A stretch of 55,871 nucleotides of DNA from Ectothiorhodospiraceae bacterium WFHF3C12. GTDB lineage: Bacteria; Pseudomonadota; Gammaproteobacteria; Nitrococcales; Nitrococcaceae. The stretch covers positions 1 to 55,871 of the forward strand of contig JACDUA010000024.1 in NCBI GenBank assembly GCA_013519935.1. Reading direction: 5' to 3'. Numbering within the stretch: the stretch's first letter is position 1; every line of letters begins with the position of its first letter. The notes beneath the pieces are model-generated. The model did no database searches. It had not been told where the DNA came from and was given only the letters and a program-made list of their open reading frames with translations. Made by a program: the position numbers and the translations under genes. Of the stretch, positions 43,748 to 52,384 are shown piece by piece.

Positions 43748-44813
43748 TGTTATCCCTCCTGAGTGGTGGACGGTTGCCGGCGGCTTCCCGTGGGTGGGCA
43801 GTACTGCGTGAGCCGTGTATGCGCGTGCCGACTGCGTGCTCCCCGCGGACGCGGCCAAGCCAGCTTGTCCAGCCCAGGCGAGGCCCGCGGGCCAGTCTCA
43901 ACGGCGGCGCATCCTCCCCCCGCATAGCCAGCGACACATCCCAGCTCAGCTCCTCTCCGATGTAACTGCGCACCAGATCCACCAGATCGCCGAGAGCCGG
44001 GCCGCCGGGCAGGAAGCGCTCGAAGGCCTTGCGGGGCAACGGCCCGAGGAAAATCCTGAAACTGAACTGGCACTGCCACGACCGTCGGCCGATATTGGCC
44101 TGCTGCCCAAGACCGTTGCCCCGTCGCCGGCCCAGGGCAAGGCGCTCTTCCGCCGGAATGCTGAGCCAGCGCGGCTGGAACGGCTCGATCCTGCAGGGCA
44201 CGTCGAAATAATCCACGAGAATGTCCTCGAGGCCCTCCAGGGACTTCGCTGCGGGCGCGAACCGACCGGCACGGCACAAACGCGCGAAATCCCCGAGCTC
44301 GTCACGACCCACCAGGCCCGGCGTGCCGGCACCGATGGTCGCACCCACGTAGGTGCTGAAGTGGTCGCTGTCCGGACGATCATGCTGCACCGCGGGCTGG
44401 GCCTCGGCCCAGGCCCGGTAGAACAGTGATGCCAGTCTGTGCTGGAAGGTATTGATGAAAGCGGCGAAGGTCGGATCCCGGTGGATGCGTGAACGCTCGT
44501 CGGCATACTCCGTCAGATGCAGCGGCAACGCGCCGTTCGGCCCGAACACGCCGAAGGACTCGCATTCCAGCCGGTGCGGCGAGCCCGGTACGAAGGCCGT
44601 CACGTCACCGGGCGCGAAGCGCATGGAGGGCCGCTGCGAGACACGCACTGGATCCTCCGACGGCCGCCGCGAACGCCCCAGCCGGGGCGCCCGCGGATGG
44701 CTGGCCTCAACCAGGCGTAGTGCGGCAAAAAGCCCATAGCGGTGCGGCTCCTCGGCAAGCGCCTGCAACGCCGGCGCTACAACGTGATCCGTCGACCCGC
44801 TCTCACCGGCCAT
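43734..44813 (-). CDS. tssG: T6SS baseplate protein TssG
   Basis: A 359-residue TssG: HRYGLFAALRLVEASHPRAP, then VRVSQRPSMRFAPGDVTAF, FGVFGPNGALPLHLTEYA and a C-terminal WQCQFSFRIFLGPLP. With TssF, TssE and TssK it forms the baseplate wedge. It overlaps tssF by 37 bases and tssH by 14. The C-terminal tail is Arg-rich and lies partly in the overlap. Confidence 0.95.
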   Translation of the reverse strand: MAGESGSTDHVVAPALQALAEEPHRYGLFAALRLVEASHPRAPRLGRSRRPSEDPVRVSQRPSMRFAPGDVTAFVPGSPHRLECESFGVFGPNGALPLHLTEYADERSRIHRDPTFAAFINTFQHRLASLFYRAWAEAQPAVQHDRPDSDHFSTYVGATIGAGTPGLVGRDELGDFARLCRAGRFAPAAKSLEGLEDILVDYFDVPCRIEPFQPRWLSIPAEERLALGRRRGNGLGQQANIGRRSWQCQFSFRIFLGPLPRKAFERFLPGGPALGDLVDLVRSYIGEELSWDVSLAMRGEDAPPLRLARGPRLGWTSWLGRVRGEHAVGTRIHGSRSTAHPREAAGNRPPLRRDNSGRD

Positions 44814-46651
44814 CTCATGACCTCCCCGCGATCCTCCACCTCCACCACGGTCTGGGTGAAGGAGTTGATCGACACATACTTGGCGAAGAACCGCTCCAGC
44901 ACCGCGCCCAGCAGGAACGATCCGACTCCGGTGAAGGCTTCGTCATCCAACCGCAGTCGTATCTCCAGACCGTTACCGAAGCAGATCGGACCGCCGGTGG
45001 GCATCCGTCGCACGACCGGGGTCGCGTCCACCGAAACAACCCCGTCGACATGCCGGGCCAGCGCGTCGCGCGGGTCGACGTAAAGGGCGAGCATCTCCCG
45101 TAATGCCTCGGCACCAACCTCGGTGTTGCGATCCATAAGCGATAGATAGTTCAGCGACAGCTGGCTGATAAGCCGCCAGGCCGTCTCGCCCGCGCACAAA
45201 GCAGTGCGCGGGCGGGTGGGACCGGCGATTACTCGCAGGGACTGAACCGGCGCGCCGCTCTCCAGAGTGAAGTCCGTGCTGCCCTTGCCGATGGCCATCT
45301 GCAGGGGTAAATCCCGGTTCGTACAGTAGGTACGCACCTCCAGCTGGCGCAGGTCCTCGCTGAACGGCGCGTTGCGCGCGTCGACGATGCTCAGGAAGCA
45401 CTCGCTGCCCAGATAGCTGGTGCGCGCCCCCTGGCGCCTTTGCCGCGCCGAGAACTGCCGTGGCCGACGTTGCAGGGTGAAGTATGCCCCGCCGTCGAGC
45501 TCCGACATGTGGTGGGTGAGCTCATAGAGCGGCCGGAACGCCCGGCGCTGGTCGGGGGCACGACCGAAACCACTCACGCCTTCCACCGAGTACACCTCGA
45601 AATCCATGGGCCGGTTACGGTCCGGCACGACGTGGGACTCGGGGAGGTGGGCGTCGACGTGAATCCGATCCGCCGTCATGGGGAACAGGTTTATGACCGG
45701 GACGGTAAACAGCTTGAACTGCTCCGGTGCCAGGGTTCGCTCCACATCGGCATCGGCGCGGTCCAGGTAAATGGTAATCCGCACCCTGTTGCCGCCGATG
45801 CTGGCCAGGGCCCGGCGCAGTCCGGCGACTTCAAAGTACAAAAAGCGCGCCGGAAAGGCGAAGTACTCCTGAACGAGCCGATAGCCTTCGAATGTGCGCC
45901 GGGACGGCGGCAGCAAAGCCTCCTCGCGCTCGAATCCCAATTGCCGGATGCTGTGCTCGCCGGGCAGCCAGACGCCCGTCTCCCCGCCGGAATCGCCGGC
46001 CACGTAGCATCCCAGGCCGTTGCCATGGATCTGCTCGTAGAGCTTCATGGGAATCTCGTCGCTGCCGTGCAGGAACACGGGCAACCGGTCCAGGGCCAAC
46101 TCCGAGGCCTCGAGCCCCGCCGTAATCTCCAGCTCGAGCTGCAGCGCCGCACGTACGCCGTCACGCACCGGCAGGCCCGCCGTGGCCATCGCACCCGCAC
46201 TCGACAGATACCGCGCATCCACCACACGCAGCGGCCACAGTGTCAGCTCGTGGGCAGTGCGGTACTCACACGCGGTCTTCTCGCCCTTGGCCAGGACGCT
46301 TTTCATCGCGCTATCGCGCGGGATCGTGAAGCCGTCGGCGAGTGCACCCTCGGTGAGATCGGGCGCCAGCTCCACCATGGCCATGGAGGGGATCGGCCGG
46401 CTGAGCTGGGGCTGGACCACCTCCAGCAGGCTGCGCGTAAACTCCGGGAATGCCTCATCCTGGCGCAGCTGGATACGCGCCGTGAGGAAGGCCACCCCCT
46501 CCAGGAGCCGTTCCACGTAAGGATCGGAGCACTCCAGGGCGTCCAGGCCCAGACGCCCCGCGATCTTGGGATACTCCCGCGCGAACTCGCCTCCCATCTC
46601 CCGCAGATAGCGCAGCTCTTCCTCGTAGAGCCTGAGCAGTCGCGTATCCAT
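44777..46651 (-). CDS. tssF: T6SS baseplate protein TssF
   Basis: A 624-residue TssF: LRLYEEELRYLREMGGEFAR, YPKIAGRLGL, DPYVERLLEGVAFLTARIQL, with central FEVYSVEGVSGF and C-terminal FFAKYVSINSFTQTVVE. All are family landmarks and the length is normal. It starts right after the tssE stop (adjacent, TGAATG type), showing coupling. Confidence 0.97.
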   Translation of the reverse strand: MDTRLLRLYEEELRYLREMGGEFAREYPKIAGRLGLDALECSDPYVERLLEGVAFLTARIQLRQDEAFPEFTRSLLEVVQPQLSRPIPSMAMVELAPDLTEGALADGFTIPRDSAMKSVLAKGEKTACEYRTAHELTLWPLRVVDARYLSSAGAMATAGLPVRDGVRAALQLELEITAGLEASELALDRLPVFLHGSDEIPMKLYEQIHGNGLGCYVAGDSGGETGVWLPGEHSIRQLGFEREEALLPPSRRTFEGYRLVQEYFAFPARFLYFEVAGLRRALASIGGNRVRITIYLDRADADVERTLAPEQFKLFTVPVINLFPMTADRIHVDAHLPESHVVPDRNRPMDFEVYSVEGVSGFGRAPDQRRAFRPLYELTHHMSELDGGAYFTLQRRPRQFSARQRRQGARTSYLGSECFLSIVDARNAPFSEDLRQLEVRTYCTNRDLPLQMAIGKGSTDFTLESGAPVQSLRVIAGPTRPRTALCAGETAWRLISQLSLNYLSLMDRNTEVGAEALREMLALYVDPRDALARHVDGVVSVDATPVVRRMPTGGPICFGNGLEIRLRLDDEAFTGVGSFLLGAVLERFFAKYVSINSFTQTVVEVEDRGEVMRWPVRAGRRITL

Positions 46652-47419
46652 TCAGTCGCCCCCGCCCGCGTCCCGAATGGATGCCGATGCCGACTCCAGA
46701 TCCAGCTCGGTATGCAGGTACAGATGCTGGGACATGGGCTGCCCCCACAGGTCGGCCTCGACCACGAATCCGAGCCTGTTGCCGCCAGCGCCGTCATCGG
46801 TACGCGGTACCACCCTGACATTGGCCAACCGCGGCTCGTAGCGCTCGATGGCCACACGAATGCCCTCCGCCACGTCGAGCACATCCGCGCTGGACATGGT
46901 AACGCCCGCCAACTCGGGTATGCCGTAATTGAGCACCGACGACTCGACACGGCCATAGGCGGAGAGATCGACCACCGAGGACAGGTTGCCGGTATTGAGT
47001 AGCCAGCCCAGATCACGCATCACCAACTCCCGCAGCTGCCCGCCAGAGATCACCCGGTCCCGTCGTGACTCGGTGGTGTTGGCGATGAGCTGGCGCTGCC
47101 GTACCGCCACTAGATCGCTCACGGTCAATTCAGCCGACTGTGGCCGCGGCTGGAAGCGATGCTTGAGCACCTGGCGAATGCTCGCCTCGCTGGAGGCCGC
47201 CTCGCGCACTTCCACACGCCTCCCGTCCTCCTGCCAGTGGTTGACCAGACCGAACTCGTGGGCCTCCATCAACCGGTTGAAGTCGGCAATACTCATACCG
47301 ACCCCATCGAGGTCCCGGTCGCTGACCAGCATCTCTACACGCTCTCGATACCGGGCCCGATCGGTCAGCCGATCCAGCAGCGAGGGCTGCAGCCGTTCCT
47401 GTGAGGTCAGCTCCGCCAT
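46652..47419 (-). CDS. tssE: T6SS baseplate protein TssE with an internal extension
   Basis: A 255-residue gp25-like protein, long for TssE (usually about 140-180). The N-terminus is standard (MAELTSQERLQPSLLDRLTD). A region of about 100 residues follows (HEFGLVNHWQEDGRRVEVRE and on), and only then the gp25 domain starts near residue 128 with QLRELVMRDLGWLLNTGNL, then VLNYGIPELAG. It ends acidic. The start is chosen by family similarity; the frame is open for 18 more codons and no start has a strong ribosome site. It lies between hcp and tssF. Confidence 0.9.
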   Translation of the reverse strand: MAELTSQERLQPSLLDRLTDRARYRERVEMLVSDRDLDGVGMSIADFNRLMEAHEFGLVNHWQEDGRRVEVREAASSEASIRQVLKHRFQPRPQSAELTVSDLVAVRQRQLIANTTESRRDRVISGGQLRELVMRDLGWLLNTGNLSSVVDLSAYGRVESSVLNYGIPELAGVTMSSADVLDVAEGIRVAIERYEPRLANVRVVPRTDDGAGGNRLGFVVEADLWGQPMSQHLYLHTELDLESASASIRDAGGGD

Positions 47420-47485
47420 GGGGATGGCGCGCATCACGTGCCATTCGCCGACGCGGCATCCGCGCCGACGCATTACCAGCCGCGA

Positions 47486-47965
47486 TTACCGCTCGACGTT
47501 CTCCTCGATGCTCCAGCCGAAATCAACGGCGGCATCGCCGGTACCGTCGTCCTTCTGAGGCGTATAGCTGAGCTTGAACTCGGCAAAGTTCAGGGCGATG
47601 TTCTCTGTCAGGCGGTCCTCGCCGGTGCTGCCGCCGGTGCTGATGTTGGCAACGAGGATCTTTTTCATCTCCACCACCAGATACTCCAGCTGCTCACCGC
47701 CGGCCTTGCGCATGATGAGCTTGCCGGACTCGAAATGCTTGCCCGAGGCCAGGTACTTCCACAGATTGGGCGTCGCGCTGTCGATGTACTTGGTTAACGT
47801 GATGTCCTGAAAGGCCGCTTTCCCGGCGCCACCGCCGCCGCCCGAGTGCATGGTGCCCGGCTGCGAGGCGCCCCAGGACCACGCGACCACCTCTATGGCC
47901 TCGGCATGCTGGGCATCCCGTGACTCACCCTTGATACCTTCGATTTCCAGGAAACAATCGAACAT
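47486..47965 (-). CDS. hcp: T6SS inner-tube protein Hcp (TssD)
   Basis: A 159-residue Hcp: FLEIEGIKGESRD, AIEVVAWSWGASQPG, DITLTKYIDSATPNLWKYLA and a C-terminal NFAEFKLSYTP. It forms the hexameric rings of the inner tube and carries small effectors. A strong ribosome site (GAAGGAGA) and an upstream hairpin suggest raised expression. It lies between tssC and tssE. Confidence 0.97.
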   Translation of the reverse strand: MFDCFLEIEGIKGESRDAQHAEAIEVVAWSWGASQPGTMHSGGGGGAGKAAFQDITLTKYIDSATPNLWKYLASGKHFESGKLIMRKAGGEQLEYLVVEMKKILVANISTGGSTGEDRLTENIALNFAEFKLSYTPQKDDGTGDAAVDFGWSIEENVER

Positions 47966-48011
47966 TTCGGTCTCCTTCTCTGAGCTGAAGCGCCACTACG
48001 AGCGACCTCGC

Positions 48012-48031
48012 CGGCCACTCCACGCTGGCCG
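48012..48031 (-). other. Hairpin between tssC and hcp
   Basis: A 6-base stem (CGGCCA/TGGCCG) with an 8-base loop in the 95-base gap ahead of hcp. No U-run follows, so it is not a full terminator. It might stabilise or process the hcp mRNA so that Hcp is made in excess. This is a weak inference. Confidence 0.3.
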
Positions 48032-48060
48032 CCTTGCCAACATCGCCGCCACCGTCCCGG

Positions 48061-49560
48061 CTACTGACCCTTGGCGGACGGTAGCTTCGAGACGAGACGC
48101 AGCGATACCGTTAGCCCCTCGAGCTGGTAATGGGGCCGAAGATAGAAATACGATCGGTAGTACCCGGGATTCGCCTCGTCCTCTTCCACGCGCACTTCTG
48201 CCGCCGCGAGCGGTTTCCTGGCCTTCGTGTCCTCGCTGGCGTTGACCGGGTCCCCGGTTACGTATTGCATGATCCAGTTCTGCAGGAAACGCTGCATGTC
48301 CTCGCGTTCCTGGAATGAGCCCACCTTGTCCCGGACGATGCACTTCAGATAGTGGGCAAAGCGGCACGTGGCGAACAGATACGGCAGTCGTGCGCCGAGC
48401 TGCGCGTTAGCCGTGGCGTCCGGATCGTCATACTCCTGCGGCTTGTGCAGCGACTGGGCGCCGATGAACGCCGCAATGTCCGTGTTCTTGCGGTGGATCA
48501 GCGGCATTAACCCGCTCTTGGCGAGCTCCGCCTCCCGTCGGTCGCTGATGGCGATCTCGGTGGGACACTTCATGTCCACGCCGCCATCGTCGCTGGGGAA
48601 GGTGTGCACCGGAAGCCCTTCTACGGCACCACCCGACTCCACGCCCCGGATGCGCGAGCACCAGCCATATTCCTTGAAAGAGCGATTGATGTTCACGGCC
48701 ATCGCGTAGGCGGAGTTGGCCCAGGTGTACTTGCTGTGATCGGACCCGGTCACGTCCTCCTCGAAATTGAATTCCTCCACCGGCTCGGTCTTGGCACCAT
48801 AGGGCAGGCGTGCCAGAAACCGCGGCATGGCCAGGCCGATGTATTTCGAATCCTCCGACTCCCGCAGCGAACGCCAGGCCGCGTACTCCGGAGTGGAGAA
48901 GATCTTCGACAGATCGCGTGGATTCGATAGCTCCTGCCAGGACTCCATCTGCATGAGCGACGGAGCGCCACCGGCAATGAACGGCGCGTGGGCGGCGGAG
49001 GCGATCTGCGACAGGTTGGAGAGCATTTCCACGTCCTGGGGGCCGTGATCGAAATGATAGTCGCCCACCAGCGCACCGTATGGCTCGCCGCCGAGCTGGC
49101 CATATTCCTCCTCGTACAGACGCTTGAATAGCGGGCTCTGGTCCCAGGCGGTACCCTTGTACTTGCGCAGGGTCTTGTGCAGATCCTTCTTGGAGACGCT
49201 CATGAAACGGATCTTGAGCATCTCGTCGCTTTCGGTGTTGTTCACCAGGTAGCTCAGCCCCCGCCAGGCACCCTCCACTTGCTGGAATTTCTCGTGGTGG
49301 ATGATCTCGTTGATCTGGTCGGTGAGCTTCTGGTCGATCTCCGCGATAATGGCATTGATAGTGCTCACGACATCGTCGGAGATAACCGTCGTTTCCCGCA
49401 GTGCCTGTTCCGCCAGGGTCTGCACGGCGGTTTCGACTTCTTCCCGGGCGCGATCCGACTTGGGCCTGAACTCCTTCTGCAGCAGCTTGGAGAAGTCGTC
49501 CGCGCTTAGGGCCTCGGCTTCGGCACCCTGCTCCTGGGTTTCCTGATCTGACTCTGCCAC
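48061..49560 (-). CDS. tssC: T6SS sheath large subunit TssC (VipB)
   Basis: A 499-residue TssC: AIIAEIDQKLTDQINEIIHH, FQQVEGAWRGLSYLV, KYKGTAWDQSPLFKRLYEEE, and C-terminal YYRSYFYLRPHYQLEGL. With TssB it forms the contractile sheath. Length and motifs are complete. It follows tssB by three bases. Confidence 0.98.
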   Translation of the reverse strand: MAESDQETQEQGAEAEALSADDFSKLLQKEFRPKSDRAREEVETAVQTLAEQALRETTVISDDVVSTINAIIAEIDQKLTDQINEIIHHEKFQQVEGAWRGLSYLVNNTESDEMLKIRFMSVSKKDLHKTLRKYKGTAWDQSPLFKRLYEEEYGQLGGEPYGALVGDYHFDHGPQDVEMLSNLSQIASAAHAPFIAGGAPSLMQMESWQELSNPRDLSKIFSTPEYAAWRSLRESEDSKYIGLAMPRFLARLPYGAKTEPVEEFNFEEDVTGSDHSKYTWANSAYAMAVNINRSFKEYGWCSRIRGVESGGAVEGLPVHTFPSDDGGVDMKCPTEIAISDRREAELAKSGLMPLIHRKNTDIAAFIGAQSLHKPQEYDDPDATANAQLGARLPYLFATCRFAHYLKCIVRDKVGSFQEREDMQRFLQNWIMQYVTGDPVNASEDTKARKPLAAAEVRVEEDEANPGYYRSYFYLRPHYQLEGLTVSLRLVSKLPSAKGQ

Positions 49561-49563
49561 AGC

Positions 49564-50091
49564 TTACTCCTCGCTCTTCTCTTCGCTGCCTTCGTCCTCG
49601 CCCTTCGGCGTTGCAGCCAGGGATTCCAGCAGTGCCGGATCATTGAGAATCTTGGCGATCAGATCCTCCGCGCCGGCCTTGCCGTCCATATAGGTCACCA
49701 GATTGGCGAGTTGCTGACGCGCCTCCAGCAGCGCCCGCAGTGGCTCGACCTTCCGGGCCACGGCGGCGGGCGAGAAGTCGTCCATGCTTTCAAAGGTCAG
49801 GTCCACTTCCAGGTTTCCCTCGCCGGTCAGCTTGTTCTCGACGGCGTACTGCACCGAGGGCTTCATGGCCTTCATTCGGCTGTCGAAATTATCGACGTCG
49901 ATCTCCATAAATTTGCGCTCTTCCACTGAGGGCAGCGTTTCCTCGTTATCTCCGGCCAGATCGGACATGACGCCCATCACGAAGGGCAACTGGACCTTCT
50001 TTTCAGCGCCGTAGACCTCGGTGTCGTACTCAATCTGGACGCGGGGCGCTCGATTGCGCCCGATGAACTTCTGGGAACTCGGTTTAGCCAC
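49564..50091 (-). CDS. tssB: T6SS sheath small subunit TssB (VipA)
   Basis: A 175-residue TssB: SSQKFIGRNRAPRVQIEYD, LPFVMGVMSDLAG and DVDNFDSRMKAMKPSVQY. It pairs with TssC. The start is GTG with GGAGG upstream. It ends in a Glu-rich tail, as many TssB do. Confidence 0.97.
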   Translation of the reverse strand: MAKPSSQKFIGRNRAPRVQIEYDTEVYGAEKKVQLPFVMGVMSDLAGDNEETLPSVEERKFMEIDVDNFDSRMKAMKPSVQYAVENKLTGEGNLEVDLTFESMDDFSPAAVARKVEPLRALLEARQQLANLVTYMDGKAGAEDLIAKILNDPALLESLAATPKGEDEGSEEKSEE

Positions 50092-50151
50092 GTTTCATCC
50101 TCCCTCTGGAAACCCTTCCTGTTCGATGTCCGGGAATACGGTATGCATGTC

Positions 50152-51159
50152 TCACTCCCGGGCCGAATTTCCGCTGATGTTCTTCGCCTGGTTGACACCC
50201 TCTGGGGCGATATCCTCGAGGATCGCCATGAAATCCATATCCACGAGGCGCTTCGCTCGGCCGAGAAGGAGCGGGACCGGACTGGATGGCTCGTTGGCCC
50301 TGAAGTACTGGATGACCTGGTCAATGCGGCGCACGGCCTCCTGGCGCGTGCGTATCGGTCCACCGTTGGCCGCCGGCGCGGTATCGCCGGATTCATGCCC
50401 GGCTGCGGCGTCCGCCTGGGAAGTCGCCGACGCGGCGTCGTCGGCGGCCTGCCGGCCCTCCTCCAGCCGGGCCCGGGTCAATGCGTGCATCTGGGACAGC
50501 ACGTCGCGCAGCCGGGCCAGATCGGGGGTCGACGTGGGCCCGGCCCGTTCGCTGAAGCATTCCTCGATGGCCTGGAGGTCGGCGATGCCCTGCCCAACTC
50601 CGGCGTCCAGCGCTTCGAGCTCGCCCCGGTCCATGGCCTGGAAGGCCGCGAGTATGAGCGATTCCTGGGGCGGGTCGCCCTCCAGGTCGGCGGGCGGGTC
50701 AATCACGCCCCGTGCAATCTGCATGTCCTGCAGGCTAAAACGCCCGGCAGCACGATCCTCGACGAGCGGCGCGCGATTGAGGGGTCGGATGACCCGATGG
50801 AAGTTGACGAGATTGAATACGGCGCTGGTGCGTTCGGTGGCGTCCTCGCCGTCGAGCTTGGGATAGACTTCGTCCCAGAGCTCTTCCACATAATTGCGCA
50901 ACAGGGACAGCCCCTCACTGAAGGCGCGCACGCCCTCCGTATTAAGCAGTGCCGCACAGAGGTACACGGCCGCGCGCAGGTCGCGGCTGCGTTCCAGCGC
51001 CGCCGCCGCTGCGTCGCGCAGCGCGGGCCAGTCGGGCTCGGCATCCGTGTCCGTCCAGCGGGACATCTGGTCGAGTGTGAGCAGCTCGCCGCTTTCGTCC
51101 AGATCCACCCCGACAGGAGGATCCCCCTGGACCTCCCCCCTGTAACGCCCCAACTCCAT
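50152..51159 (-). CDS. tssA: T6SS protein TssA (TssA1-like)
   Basis: A 335-residue TssA with an ImpA N-terminal domain (GDPPVGVDLDESGELLTL; VYLCAALLNTEGVRAFSEGL) and the C-terminal motif RTRQEAVRRIDQVIQYFRAN then EPSSPVPLLLGRAKRLV. TssA primes baseplate and tail growth. I start at ATG 51159, which has GGAGAG five bases upstream. The frame runs open for 95 more codons but without similarity. The length is close to P. aeruginosa TssA1. It is the first core gene of the operon. Confidence 0.94.
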   Translation of the reverse strand: MELGRYRGEVQGDPPVGVDLDESGELLTLDQMSRWTDTDAEPDWPALRDAAAAALERSRDLRAAVYLCAALLNTEGVRAFSEGLSLLRNYVEELWDEVYPKLDGEDATERTSAVFNLVNFHRVIRPLNRAPLVEDRAAGRFSLQDMQIARGVIDPPADLEGDPPQESLILAAFQAMDRGELEALDAGVGQGIADLQAIEECFSERAGPTSTPDLARLRDVLSQMHALTRARLEEGRQAADDAASATSQADAAAGHESGDTAPAANGGPIRTRQEAVRRIDQVIQYFRANEPSSPVPLLLGRAKRLVDMDFMAILEDIAPEGVNQAKNISGNSARE

Positions 51160-51524
51160 CAGGACTCTCCACGTTGGCACCCACCCAGGAACAGCCGCAA
51201 AAACCACGACTTTTCTCCTGTCAACCAAGTGTAGACGAAGGTTCAGGCTCTTCCACATGACTGAACCGGCGTTCTGGGCACGCTCGACGTGGCCCGGCAC
51301 CTGGAATGCCGCTCGCCGACTTGCGAAGCGAGGGCGCGAAGGCGTATTCGGCAATACGTCGAACACCGGAACCGAGCGCGACGCCGGATCACCGCCATGT
51401 GCGCTTCCACAGCCGTGGAACGGTCTGATATGAGAATGGGCCACGCGCCCTCCTCGGCCTACGCGTATGACCCTGGACTGTGCTATCTACGGGGTACCAT
51501 TACCGGGACTGGAATGGAGACCCA
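51160..51524. other. Divergent intergenic region upstream of tssA
   Basis: About 365 bases with no credible gene. It must carry the main T6SS promoter (leftward). A TTGACA lies on the minus strand at 51224-51219 but has no good -10 at the proper distance. I see no sigma-54 GG/GC pair. Confidence 0.5.
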
Positions 51525-51941
51525 ATGTTCAAGATCGCATCCATGATCGCCCTGTTTCTGGGCCTGGGGATGATGGCCTGGGGGGGATATAAAGTATTCT
51601 GGGTCAATCGCGTATCAAACTGGCCCACCGAGACGGGCGAGGTAATCGACACCCGCGTCATGGAGAGGAGGTTCGGCTACGGCGTGGAGGTTCGGGTCCG
51701 TTTCCGGGTGGACGGCGAGGAATACATCTCCCGGCGCTATTCCTTCACCCAGGACCGGTTCTCCCGGGAACGGGCGGAGGACATCGCCTCACGCTACTGG
51801 GAAGGTGTGATGGCCTCCGTACGATACAACCCCCGGGATCCCGGTGAATCCGCCCTGAAATATCATCTGCCCATGACCTACATGCTGCTCCTGGTGGGCG
51901 GGGGGTTGCTTTTCTTCGGTAGCCTCGGTGGGCTGCGCTGA
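51525..51941 (+). CDS. DUF3592 membrane protein
   Basis: A 138-residue DUF3592-type protein: an N-terminal helix (IALFLGLGMMAWGGYKVFW), a small soluble domain (VIDTRVMERRFGYGVEVRVR; YNPRDPGESAL) and a C-terminal helix (YMLLLVGGGLLFFGSLGGL). The function is unknown. It starts at ATG 51525 with GGAGA upstream. It is the only plus-strand gene in the T6SS region and converges with the PAAR-like gene. A T6SS role is not shown. Confidence 0.85.
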   Translation: MFKIASMIALFLGLGMMAWGGYKVFWVNRVSNWPTETGEVIDTRVMERRFGYGVEVRVRFRVDGEEYISRRYSFTQDRFSRERAEDIASRYWEGVMASVRYNPRDPGESALKYHLPMTYMLLLVGGGLLFFGSLGGLR

Positions 51942-51958
51942 CCCGCAGCCCACCGGCT
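51921..51958. terminator. Strong hairpin between convergent genes
   Basis: An 11-base perfect stem GGTGGGCTGCG/CGCAGCCCACC around a 6-base loop, extended by AGCC/GGCT with a bulge. The stop of the DUF3592 gene is in the loop and the stop of the PAAR-like gene lies at its base. No U-run follows, so it is a bidirectional barrier or mRNA end stabiliser rather than a textbook terminator. Confidence 0.5.
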
Positions 51959-52368
51959 CACAGGGCAACCAGCACCTTGACCTGGCTGGGCGCTATCTGA
52001 GCCCCCGCCGGCATGTTCGCATTGGTGCCATTGTGACCGGTCATGCTGGTCAGGTGGGCGGCAGGCTTACCCTCCATCTTCACCTTGGAGCTGCCCTTCT
52101 TGTAGACCACTTCACCCTTGATCTTGTTGGAGACCACGCCGCCGACGGAACCGGCCTCGTCGCCGCTGGACATGGTGATCTTGCTGTTCTTGGTCAGCAC
52201 CTTCTGGTTCTGAATCTTCACCTTGCTGGTGCAGGTCCCGCCGTTGACCTGCGGCACCATGCCGATGTTCGGATACGGCACCGGCACCGGCCCGCCCGGG
52301 GTCGGCGTCTTGCACACGTCCGGGAACGCCATGCACTGGCCCCCCGCCTTGTTGGTTGCTGGCAGCAT
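51958..52368 (-). CDS. DUF4150 PAAR-like T6SS spike-tip protein
   Basis: A 136-residue PAAR-like (DUF4150) protein: FPDVCKTPTPGGPVPVPYPN, then VNGGTCTSKVKIQNQKVL, TMSSGDEAGSVGGVVS and KMEGKPAAHLTSMTGHNG. Such proteins cap the VgrG spike and often carry or guide effectors. There is no C-terminal toxin extension here. It lies next to DUF3540 and pentapeptide genes, a common T6SS module. Confidence 0.9.
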   Translation of the reverse strand: MLPATNKAGGQCMAFPDVCKTPTPGGPVPVPYPNIGMVPQVNGGTCTSKVKIQNQKVLTKNSKITMSSGDEAGSVGGVVSNKIKGEVVYKKGSSKVKMEGKPAAHLTSMTGHNGTNANMPAGAQIAPSQVKVLVAL

Positions 52369-52384
52369 GATTGTTCCTCCTCGT

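Noticed and set aside
48012-48031. Rho-independent terminator between tssC and hcp
   Set aside because: The stem is short and no U-run follows; listed only as a weak hairpin.
51219-51224. TTGACA on the minus strand as the T6SS promoter -35
   Set aside because: No acceptable -10 at 16-18 bases; kept only as a remark in the intergenic entry.
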